The notes under the pieces were generated by a model, which searched no databases, had not been told where the DNA came from, and saw only the letters and a list, made by a program, of their open reading frames with translations. The translations under genes were made by a program, and so were the position numbers. DNA of 64,000 nucleotides, from positions 15,842,001 through 15,906,000 of the forward strand of contig NC_134025.1 in NCBI RefSeq assembly GCF_964204645.1, given 5' to 3'. The DNA is from Tubulanus polymorphus. Lineage: Eukaryota; Nemertea; Palaeonemertea; Tubulaniformes; Tubulanidae. Of this stretch, positions 54,859-64,000 are shown one piece after another. Each line of letters starts with the position of its first letter. Position 1 is the first letter of the stretch.

Positions 54859-56191
54859 ATTTATTTTTTATCATATTCACTAATCCAAAAATAATTGCAC
54901 TTACAACTGTAATTAAAAATAAAATTATATGTTCAGCAGCAAAGTTAAGAATATTCCCAGCAGATTTCAATATAAAACCAGCAATTGACGCTATAACTCC
55001 GGGTAATGCCGCAGCAGATTTTTAAGATAATTCCCATAGATATTTTCCTAATTTTTTCAAACCATCCTTAACTTTATCTTGTATAGAATTATTATCATTC
55101 TGTGGTTTATCAGGTGGTTTAGGAGAAGTGTAGATTTTAATGAATTTGAAATAGCTAAACCTATCGTTGTAAATATCATAGTTACAGCTGTTAGAATTGA
55201 AAGAATTGTTATACCTTCTAATTTAAATAATAATTTTATTCTATCTGTTAATGATATTTCAGAATTTGGTTTTATCAACAAATCTTTAAAAATAACTTTT
55301 AATGTACTAATACAATAATCATATGATTTTTTTAAGAATTTAATTTCTCCTATCTGTAATTCTATATTATATCTTAAATCATCAATTTCTTTTTCTAAAT
55401 ATGCATTTCTTTTTTTAAATTCAATTTCTTCAATAACTTTATTATCTCTATCTAATTTTAATTGTTCTATTTCTTTGATTTTATCAGTTCTATCTTTTTC
55501 TAAAGTTCTAATTTTAAAATCTCATACTTTTATCATGCGCAAATTTATCAGCTTTATTTCTTATACTAATAATTTCTCTCATTGCTTTATATTCTGTTCA
55601 GAAGTTGTTTCTGTTTCAAATTATTATTGATTGTCCCAAATAATTCATTAATTCTTTGTTTAAATACTCTTTTATTTGGATTCATTTCTGTGTCAGTAAC
55701 ATTTTCTATTTTATTATATTGCTTATTCATTTAATTCTAGATGGTTCTAAATTACTCAAAGTTGATTCTGCTAATATTTTATTTTGATTTTTATAAGTGA
55801 TATTAATATAATAATCATCTTTCAAATGATAATAATATTCACCATCTAAAAATTTAAATTCTCTTACTAAATATCTGGCATCTCTATCATTTATATTATA
55901 CCCAGATCTTTCAAATATAGGTTTGAAATGATAAATATATTCATTATATTCTGAATTTTGTTGAACTAAATCTGAATTTTGATTTTCAGGATTTATTCTC
56001 TGTTCAGCTTGTTTAACAAAATTGCCTGTTGTTATTATATTATCATTAAAACCACTATCTGCTAAATTATTATCATATGATGATTCATTATCAATATTAG
56101 TTTCATTAAAACCTGGATCATCATCAATATATCCATCATTATTATTTCCCATGTCTTCCATTGGAATATCTTCTCCGCCTTCTACTTCCAT
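54859..56191 (-). pseudogene. acidic/coiled-coil membrane protein, copy 2
   Basis: The first part is an open 154-codon frame (55727-56191) starting MEVEGGEDIPMEDMGNNNDG, with HFKPIFERSGYNINDRDARY. The rest is in pieces: coiled coil around 55320-55560, membrane part ILSILTAVTMIFTTIGLAI at 55100-55250, and a C-terminal end near 54860. It lacks the internal duplication of copy 1 but has the HFKPIFE region that copy 1 seems to have lost. Confidence 0.7.
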
Positions 56192-56212
56192 TTACATAAT
56201 AAAAAAATTTAA

Positions 56213-57560
56213 ATTTAAAATATAATATTCCTCCTATTACAATTCCTATACAAGTTATAGCTAATTTAACATTTTCATGTGATTTATTATCATTATTAAT
56301 TCTAATAATATCATGTTGAATAATATCAGTTTTTATATTTTCTGTAGTATTTTAATCTTTTATTTTAGAATCATTATCCAATTTAACATTCTTAGTTTTA
56401 GTTTGAGTTGATTGAATATGTTTTTTAATTTTTTCACCTTCCATTAGTTTCGGAGCAGTAATAATCTTTCTATTTATATCATTTAATCCAAACTTATCAT
56501 TTATTGTTGCAGTTTCAATTAGATTATTATAACCAATTATATTTCCCATTTTTAATACTAAATCATTAGAAATAATTAATAAATTAGGGCCTATACAATA
56601 AATTAATCTTACGTGTGATTTATCTAAATAATTTTGATATCTTACAATGTTTTCTGGAATTGATCTATTTTTATCATTATGAATTAAATCTTCAAATAAT
56701 ACTTTGAATTGTTTTTGTGTATCAAATGATGTATTTAAATTTCCAATTATTGGGGATCTTGTTTCAACCTGTGATCCTAATATACAAATCAAATATATTC
56801 TAATAGATTCACTATTTTCTAAACTAAAATAAATCCAACCATTATTATTTTCTTGTTTTAAATTATCATAGAATTTCGGCAATTTATTAAAATTTAATGT
56901 TTCTAAAATCCATATTTTCTATTTAACCATAACCTAATTTATTATCATAGATATTATAAAAACTATTAATTGGAAAGGGAAGCGTCCAATATTCTGCAAT
57001 TTTTTAGGGTTAGGAAGTGATCTTATTGTTCCAATTTTTTTTCTAAAATCAGAATTATTTATATTTATATTAAATTCATTACAAACTTTATAATACTTTG
57101 ATAAATTAATATTATTATTTAATTCTTTAAAATATCTAGATCCTGGTAAAGGACACTCTAATTCAATTAATATTAATCTTTTTTGAAATTAAGTATGAAA
57201 TCTAAATATACTTTGAATTAATCTATATTTAGAATTATTCAAATGATCATTCCAACTTATTCCACACGCTGATATAGCACAATAAACTGCAAAATTTAAT
57301 TTGTTCTGCCAATACTTCATATTAGATTTTAATAACCATTGCTTTTCATCTTTCAATTTTTTAAAATTAATTAAATATACATGAAATATATTTTCCATCT
57401 TTACATTAAGATTATTGGTTTCAGTAACATAAATATCTAAATTAATTAATGAATTTAAAACTTCATTTCTATATGTGATATTTTTATTAAAATCTATTGC
57501 AGGAATATTATATTTAATTGATTTATTATATTGAAAAGCTTTTGGAAAACTATCTACCAT
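56213..57560 (-). pseudogene. 461-aa late protein, copy 2
   Basis: Starts MVDSFPKAFQYNKSIKYNIP as in copy 1. A stop at 57189, shifts around 56880-57010, a lost segment before IRIYLICILGSQVETRSPII, and another stop near 56352 break it. The C-terminal membrane anchor is still recognisable. Confidence 0.8.
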
Positions 57561-57576
57561 TTATATAATAAAAAAA
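57558..57576 (-). promoter_or_regulatory. TAAATG start motif with T-run, 461-aa gene copy 2
   Basis: Minus strand: seven T, ATTATA, TAAATG. Confidence 0.4.
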
Positions 57577-58010
57577 TAATAATTCATTAATTCTTTTAAT
57601 AATTTATCTTGTTGTTCAATTGTTATATTACCATCTAAACTTATTATATGATCTAATGTATTTTTCAATTTACTTATTTCTTTTATATTAGATTTAATTT
57701 TTTCTTTATTACTTTTTATATCTAATTTTGAACTTATTCCGGTTAAAACACTTGAACTTAAACCTAGCGCACCAGTTGTGATAGCTAATGGTGTTAATGG
57801 ACTGAATATTGCTAAAAATGTTATTACAGAACTAATTGTAACTGAACTACTAATAATAGAATAATATACAATTTTAATTTTTGAATTTTTTTTCTTTTTA
57901 ATTTTTAAATCATTTTTAAATTCTAATATTTGTTTTTCCAAATATAATTTTAATTTAGTTTTATTCATATCGTGAGGAATAATATCAACATGATCAAATT
58001 TATCATCCAT
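57561..58010 (-). CDS. 144-aa late membrane protein, copy 2
   Basis: Intact frame homologous to 33270-33704, with the same hydrophobic hairpin (SSVTISSVITFLAIFSPLTP). The frame extends five residues past the copy-1 end (YFFII) because the stop has shifted. ATG in AAATAAATGG. Confidence 0.78.
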   Translation of the reverse strand: MDDKFDHVDIIPHDMNKTKLKLYLEKQILEFKNDLKIKKKKNSKIKIVYYSIISSSVTISSVITFLAIFSPLTPLAITTGALGLSSSVLTGISSKLDIKSNKEKIKSNIKEISKLKNTLDHIISLDGNITIEQQDKLLKELMNYYFFII

Positions 58011-58029
58011 TTATTTAGTTAATAAATTA

Positions 58030-58451
58030 TTAATTAGTAAATTTATAAGCAACAAATAATACAATAATTGTTCCACCTAAAATCCAAATTATTTCGTATT
58101 ATTGTTGTTCTTTACTTGGTGTATAATAATCTGATAATTTAGGTTTGTATAGATGTAATTTTTCTTTATTTGTTACTGCATTATATAAACTCATAGCTTC
58201 ATCAACTGATTGAAAATCTCTATGTGTAATTTTCTGATTATATAATTCTTTATTAATATAATCCATATAATTTTGTCTTTCTCTCTATATTCTTCTGCTG
58301 CTTTATTAGATTTCTCTAATGCTAAGTTATGTCTTCTTTGTTCTGCTAATGAACTATTTTTATCAATATGCTTAAATAAATAACCACCACCAGTAAACGC
58401 TAAAGCGATAACGACTGCTGATCCTATTATAGTTATAATTGCAAATGCCAT
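58030..58451 (-). pseudogene. 140-aa late protein, copy 2, frameshifted
   Basis: The first membrane segment and the helix AEEYREK are retained. A shift near 58280 and a further stop in the second half break it, but the C terminus (VLFVAYKFTN) is still readable. Homologue of 33724-34146. Confidence 0.78.
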
Positions 58452-58475
58452 TTATTTAGTTAAAAAATTATGTAT

Positions 58476-58690
58476 TTATATAGGAGGAATATATTTTTGT
58501 TTTTCTGAATAATCAATTGTTAAATTAGATAAAGTTACTGCTAATGTTAATTTCAAAATATCACTGATATCAAATCTATCAACATTAATACTTCCCATTT
58601 TGAATATTTTTTTCAATACCATTGTATACTGATAATAATATTATTATGTGTATTATATAAACCAGTTATCATCCACTTCTGATCCGCCAT
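58476..58690 (-). pseudogene. 73-aa late membrane protein, copy 2
   Basis: MADQKWMITGLYN at the start and ILKLTLAVTLSNLTIDYSEK at the end match 34171-34392. The middle is shifted and the start context is TATATG instead of TAAATG. Confidence 0.65.
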
Positions 58691-58694
58691 ATAT

Positions 58695-59048
58695 TTAGAA
58701 AAAAAAATAACTATCTTCAAAATATTTAGTAATCTTAGTTATAATTATTTCAACATTCATAATATTATTAGTTTCATTTTCATACATTTCAGTTATTATT
58801 TTTCTTATATCATCAATAATAAAATCTTCATCTTATTCATAAAATATTAAAGACTCTCTAATTAAATCAAATATCTTTTCTACATTAAAAGTTTCTTTAT
58901 TTATTGTTGTTTCATATTCAAATGTTGTTTCATTGGAAAATGTAATATTTTTATTATGAGTTATTACATCATTAATATCAAATTTCATTTCTTTCTCACG
59001 TTTAAAATCAAATCCAAAACATATACTCGGTCCTAATGTTATATTCAT
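58695..59048 (-). pseudogene. 112-aa late protein, copy 2
   Basis: MNITLGPSICFGFDFKREKE is conserved. A TAA at 58833 interrupts the acidic second half, which continues in frame to DSYFFF. Confidence 0.65.
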
Positions 59049-59064
59049 TTATATAGTGAAAAAA

Positions 59065-59814
59065 TTATTCTCCACATCTTATAACTAATTCACAAATTAC
59101 AGGAAAGTAATTCAAATCAATTAAGTATCCATTATGATTTCTTACTTCTAATTTATAATTATTAAATCGAGAAATACAAGGTTTAAAATCGCACTCAGGT
59201 AAATTCTAAAATCTGTTTGAGTTCCGAATTGTTTAACATTTTTTAATGGTAAAATAGTTAATAAACCAGAATTACAAATTGTATGTTTAGTTGCTTAAAA
59301 TGTTTTTGTAGGATCAATTAAATTGCAATAAATATAAAAGTGTGTAAAAGGCATTATATTTGATAGCATCTACGTTTCCTGTAACAGTTTGTGGTTTAAT
59401 TCCTAACAGTTTAGCTAAAGGTTTTCCTACCATAAATGCATGTTTGGTTTCATCATCTAACTTTATTTCAATTTTATCGGAACTAACACTTTTTAAAAAT
59501 CTAATGTTAAATCCAGAATCACTACCTAATTTGACCCGAGCTCTTCGATTAATTTCTTGAGATAATGTTTCTAGATTATATAATCCTGGTTTTAAAAATA
59601 GATGAAACCATTTATTCATATTTCTAATTTCAACTAAATGTTCAAGAGTTTTATTCGATACATTATGAAAAGAATTACATAAACTTACATTTACTAATTT
59701 TAAATCAACACAATTTTCAAATTCTCTATCTAATTGTACTAGTAAATTATGAGATGTATAATTTGTAAGTCTTCTTGAATCAACAAATATTCTATATTCT
59801 TTTAATTCAACCAT
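59065..59814 (-). pseudogene. penton-like minor capsid candidate, copy 2
   Basis: Homologue of 34731-35512. It reads through the place where copy 1 is shifted (IEIKLDDETKHAFMVGKPLA) but is itself shifted near 59350 and again near 59210 and 59295. The start context is TAAATAATG, with three extra bases relative to copy 1. Confidence 0.6.
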
Positions 59815-59880
59815 TATTTATAACACAAAAAATTACCTCGAACCATTAGAAATTAATTTTAATAAAATTTTTCTAAATAA

Positions 59881-61075
59881 ATGAATGTGGAATTTGTGGT
59901 GAACTTCTAAGAAAAACTAATATGGCTCGGCATATGAAAAAACATGATAAAAATTATAAACCCCCTAAAATAAACTGCCCAAATTGTGATAAATTATTCT
60001 CTAGAAATTATTTTAAAAACATTCAGAGAAGTGTAAAATTAATGACTCAACGGTTAATGTTGATAGTAACGAAAGTAATAATAATTCTGTTGAAGTTGAA
60101 CCTGAAATTATTTGGAAAAGACCTTTTCTAATTTATGACAAGAATAATATAGAAGATCAATTCTGTGAACCTTGTCGAATAAAATATAGCAAAATAAAAT
60201 ACGAGAAAACGTTACCAAATAATAAAGAAACACTTGAAAAGTTAGAAAAACAATATGATAAATTAGTAAGAAAAACATATTATTGTAAATATTGTAAATT
60301 GATTATTACAACAAGTAATTCAAATCTACATAATAGAACAATGAAACATAAAGAAAACGTAAGAAAATACCAAGAACTTAATGAAGATCTATTACCAAGA
60401 TATGATAGAAAAAAATGCCCACAATGTATTTATGAGTACTTAAGACAAGAAGATTCTGTGATATTTTGTAATGAATGTGGTTGGCAAAAAAATTTATGGG
60501 GTGATGAAAAAACTAGAGATATTCTTATAGAGCCAAAATTAAAATATTTAGATGAAATGTTTAAAATATTTTCTATAGAAGATCATACACCAGAATATAA
60601 GCAATGGCTTGAAAAAATGAAAATGATAGAAAATAAAAATGGTGAAATAACAAAGAAAGATATAATAAAACAATTATTCCATCAACATGTAACACAAAAG
60701 AAAAGAAAATGTGTTTATATTTATTATTTAACGATTATTAAAAAAAACTAAATTAACAAAAGAAGATAAGGAAAATATAAAAGAAACATTCACAAACATA
60801 TTAAAATATTTTGTGGATAATAAAATAACAGATTCAATCAATTATGAATTCTTTTTAAATAAGATTGTAAATTTTCTAAACATCGATATTATAATTCCAT
60901 TTGATGAAATAACAAACAAAAAGAAACAAAGAGAGTGAGATGAAATGTGGAATAATATAGAATTTTATTTAAATGAGACAAATGAAATGGAAGAACCTAA
61001 AGAAATTATAGGAAAACAATTTGATGAATGTGAAAAAACTATAGTTATTTCGAATATGATGATATTGATTTTCTG
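59881..61075 (+). pseudogene. zinc-ribbon protein of copy 2; VLTF3-like factor is one possibility
   Basis: Unlike its neighbours it is on the plus strand. The N-terminal part has CGICGEL...H...H and CPNCDKLFSRN-type fingers. After a shift at about 60020 comes a further C2H2 unit (YYCKYCKLIITTSNSNLHNR). Then comes a four-cysteine zinc ribbon, CPQCIYEYL...FCNECGWQ (C-x2-C-x15-C-x2-C), and a long helical region. A homopolymer shift lies near 60745 and a TGA near 60936 (after KKKQRE, before DEMWNN). The ribbon followed by a helical part ending near FFLNKIVNFLN and DEMWNNIEF recalls VLTF3-type late transcription factors of large DNA viruses. That likeness is weak and by eye only. Copy 1 has no equivalent. 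Confidence 0.4.
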
Positions 61076-61109
61076 TTTTAATGGCCATAAGCAAAAATGC
61101 GATTTTTGG

Positions 61110-61200
61110 ACCCATCACAACATCTATAATGATGTTCTAATGTTTTTAAGTCATTTGTTATGTCATTTGTCTTGATTTTTAGTATGTATGCATCCGTATT
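61110..61200 (-). pseudogene. polymerase motif C remnant of copy 2
   Basis: The minus strand reads VNTDAYILKIKTNDITNDLK, aligning with YFDTDSYILKIKTDNITDDL of copy 1. The first catalytic Asp is replaced by Asn and the Ser by Ala. It is cut off from the rest of the copy 2 polymerase by the insert at 61201-61805. Confidence 0.7.
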
Positions 61201-61805
61201 GACTAGGATTAATGGGAACCCATAATTGAATCTTATGATTATAAACAACAATAGTGAGTATAAATATAAATGAAACTTAAAGTCAGTAGTAAAAAGAAAG
61301 ACAAACTAAGGGGCACTTAAATTAAAACAAAGGTGAATACAAGTTAAGTCAGAGACGAAATTGATAAGAGAACAAATAACAAATAATCAAAGGGGAAATC
61401 AAGTGTTGAGTTTAACCAGTTTACAGAGGAATTTTGATATAAGTTTATTATGGGGTGAAAAACCATTGTTAAGGTTTACAACGTTGTTCGAATTTTCAAT
61501 AATTAATGCAGATTCCAAAAAATGTCTTCTAGTTTTATCGCTGCAAGGGTCTCACCCCTTAGTTTGCTTCCCTTTAATCTATTTTAGCGTGTTACTGTTT
61601 CTACGTTAATTTTCCTTTAGTTTGTATCATCTCTGATTACTTGAATTAGTCTCTTTGTCTCTGGATTGTATATATATCTATATATATCTCATAATTTCTG
61701 TAGTATCTCATTATTCCTGAAGATGACTATTAGGATATAGTCGAAACGTTGAAATAAACTACTATCTCGAAGTTTCATTTTCGGACTTTTTATTATCATT
61801 GTGGG
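61201..61805. mobile_element. insertion in polymerase copy 2, retroelement-like end
   Basis: Host-like sequence interrupts viral DNA. Its right end reads CCTGAAGATGACTATTAGGA, then TATAGTCGAAACGTTGAAAT, AAAC. This stem with a GAAACG-type core is a common terminal motif of retroelements such as Penelope-like elements. The same end, inverted, is at 62085-62216. The plus-strand 82-codon frame inside has no domain signature. Confidence 0.5.
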
Positions 61806-63974
61806 ATTCTCTCCTCATAAAATTTTCATACGGTTGAGGTGCCATCATTGCCCAACCATATAAATTATTGGCGTCAATATATAATAATTTATATTCATCC
61901 TTTGCTTTAAAATACCTATTTCCCATTACCCCACTAATTCCACCTCTAATTGATTTTTCAAATAATAAAACCATGTCTGGTTCTTTAAAACCACATTGCC
62001 AGGTTAAACCAGGACTAGAGTAGCAATAACAAGGATCAACATCAAAATGATTAAAATTGACTTCTCTAAATGAGAGAATCCCACAATGATAGTAAAAATG
62101 ATAGTAAATGATAGTAAAAATTCCGAAAATGAAACTTCGAGATAGTTTATTCGAGTAGTTTATTTCAACGTTTCGACTATATCCTAATAGTCATCTTCAG
62201 GAATAACTTCTCTAACTTCAGTAACTTCTCTAAATTTTTCAAATATATCAGCCAATATCATAACATCTGATTTTAAGTATAAATCTACTAATTCACCATT
62301 ATTTTTTATCTTAAAATGATTCCAAATATTTAATGTTTTATTAAAAACTCCATCTTTCACGTACTCCTATTTTAATTGATCATAAAATTGTTCTTTTAAT
62401 AATTCTTTTACATTTAAATCATTGTGTGTTTTATAAAATGAATAAGGAATTGCACCTTTATATCCCAATAATTTAAAATCTTGTTCATTTGGATAATAAT
62501 GTCGAGTTATTATAAAATCATTATCAACTAAACTATGAGAATCTAAAAATCTAATGCAACCAAATTGAAATGAAATATAATTTTCAGATGTTTTAGCTAA
62601 TAGTTTAAAATCATATTTTCTCACATTTTAATCATTTATAGCATTATATTCTTCCATTTCTTGATTAATTGCGCCTAATTTTCCTGATAATTGTGTTATA
62701 AATAGATGAGTATCATAACCTGATAAATTATCAAATAATATTGGTACGAAATTAACTTTCTTAACTTGTAAATTGCAATCTTCATGAGCAGCTCCACGAT
62801 ATTTTGAATTTAAATGATCATGATCTCTAACTTTTTTATCAAATGAATAAAAACGTTTTTCACAATAACAACAATGAGTTGCATAGTTGCATAATTAAAA
62901 TCAATTTCATCTTCTTTTGTCACAACTATTCTTTTATTTTTGTTTAATAATTGTGCAAAATCAATTTCTAATTCAATTATTTTATTACAAAATTCATTTA
63001 CTACATCTTCACCTCTAAAAGAAATATATTGACTTTCATACAATTCAGGATAATTTGATTTTATATGAATTCCATAAGCAGCAGCTTTTTGATGAACTTT
63101 TCAATTGTACTTATGATTGGTTGGTCTTGAATTATCTCTTCATTTAATTCATTTCCTTTGTCCATTGATTTTAAAAATTGCTTTTTGTTATATATCTTTT
63201 GTTATATATATTTTCTATCTTTTCTATCTTGATCAGTTTATTCATTATTCAACGATTCAAAATCCCCATAAATTACAAATAGTACCATATTTTTAAATTT
63301 ATGATTAATAAATTTCAAACTTACAATCTTTTTTTGTTGGCATTATTAATTTACAAAAACCTTCATTATCACATACTTCTTTAAGTTTTAATAATGCATT
63401 CTCAGTCATAGATTTCGACCAACATTTTCTACATAGATAAATCTTATGATGGTGATCACTTTCTGTTCTAAAGAATAAATCTATTTGTTTTAACCACATA
63501 AAATGTTCATGTTCATCTTCTTTGTAATATAACAAATCTATAACGTTTTCATCATCATAATATTCTGTTAAATATAAAGCTTCTAATGTATAATCCTTAA
63601 TATTTTCACCTTTTGGGTCTGGTAATTGCATTAATTCGAATACATTTATTTTTAAATTATAAACTTTATAGTTACTGAAATTGATCAATTTTATATAATG
63701 TTTCATATTTCCGGTAATCTGTTATTCTAAAACTATGCTTAGTATCTTCTGTTGGGTGTAAACAACTAATAATTGACCATAGAAAATATTTATTATCTTC
63801 ATTTTTAACATTTATTACTGCTTTTGTTGTAAATGGTAATTTGATATAACTTGATGCTTTAAAATCCTTTTCTGTTGTAAAGTTCAAATCATCTTTAAAC
63901 ATTCTATAACTTTTTGATATTTTATTTCTTTTTGTATTATAAAAATTTAAATCTAAAAATATAATTTCATTCAA
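61806..63974 (-). pseudogene. protein-primed family B DNA polymerase, copy 2, interrupted
   Basis: Readable blocks from the N-terminal side: SSYIKLPFTTKAVINVKNED, LWSIISCLHPTED, IDLFFRTESDHHHKIYLCRK, an HNH-like H-D-H block near 62800, NYISFQFGCIRFLDS, KGAIPYSFYKTHND and motif A YIDANNLYGWAM. It ends at an insertion at 61805, so motif B is missing and motif C survives only as a remnant. Stops and shifts are numerous (near 62370, 62630, 62890, 63105, 63240 and 63305). The frame continues past 63974 toward the window edge, in phase with a stretch YFESSGLTLNEI that links to the finger-containing N-terminal region. Confidence 0.88.
62085..62216. mobile_element. small insertion in polymerase copy 2
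   Basis: About 130 bases whose sequence is the inverse of 61715-61805 (GAGAGAATCCCACAATGATA ... AACGTTTCGACTATATCCTA). A CTTCTCTAA-type sequence occurs on both sides, a likely target duplication. Confidence 0.6.
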
Positions 63975-64000
63975 TGTTAAACCAGAACTCTCAAAATATC

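Overview
The window looks like nuclear DNA of an invertebrate animal. It has spliced genes with short GT-AG introns, microsatellites, minisatellites, MITE-like inverted repeats, and several relics of a virus-like DNA transposon. I cannot name the species. By eye, the flanks are moderately A+T rich and the virus-derived blocks are far more so, which makes their edges easy to see.

The main content is a family of endogenous virus-like elements of the Polinton/Maverick-adintovirus type: protein-primed family B DNA polymerase, retrovirus-type integrase with a chromodomain-like tail, A32/FtsK-HerA-type packaging ATPase, double-jelly-roll-like major capsid protein, and a block of small membrane and structural proteins. 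Copy 1 lies at 23.6-40.1 kb. Its right terminal inverted repeat (39938-40128) pairs with a repeat at 15695-15911. Copy 2 runs from 50.6 kb past the right edge. Smaller relics are at 3.76-5.39 kb, 15.7-16.6 kb (a broken HNH endonuclease next to the left repeat) and 48.6-48.85 kb. The late-gene order is the same in both large copies: capsid protein, coiled-coil membrane protein, 461-aa protein, 144-aa, 140-aa, 73-aa, 112-aa, penton-like protein, polymerase. The integrase-ATPase block is in opposite orientation in the two copies. Nearly every gene carries a frameshift, stop or deletion, but the copies are broken at different places, so they look like independently decayed insertions of related viruses.

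Two features of the viral blocks stand out. Most gene starts read TAAATG, often with a run of six to nine T just upstream, which recalls the TAAATG late promoter of poxviruses. Copy 2 also carries a zinc-ribbon reading frame (59881-61075) with some likeness to VLTF3-type late transcription factors. Between the outer inverted repeats, in host-like sequence, sits an unrelated spliced gene on the minus strand (17.2-22.25 kb). It has six exons in phase, is interrupted by a frameshift and a stop, and encodes a protein of unknown function with a SAP-like segment and a FAM13-like C terminus.

The remaining sequence is repeat-rich and largely gene-free. It contains dispersed repeats on both sides of copy 1, a 1.6-kb tandem unit (41.5-46.9 kb) carrying a very young insertion with two 493-bp direct terminal repeats, two interleaved minisatellite families (46.9-48.6 kb, one also at 0.34-0.60 kb), a 624-bp tandem duplication (12.86-14.12 kb), and several short palindromic elements.
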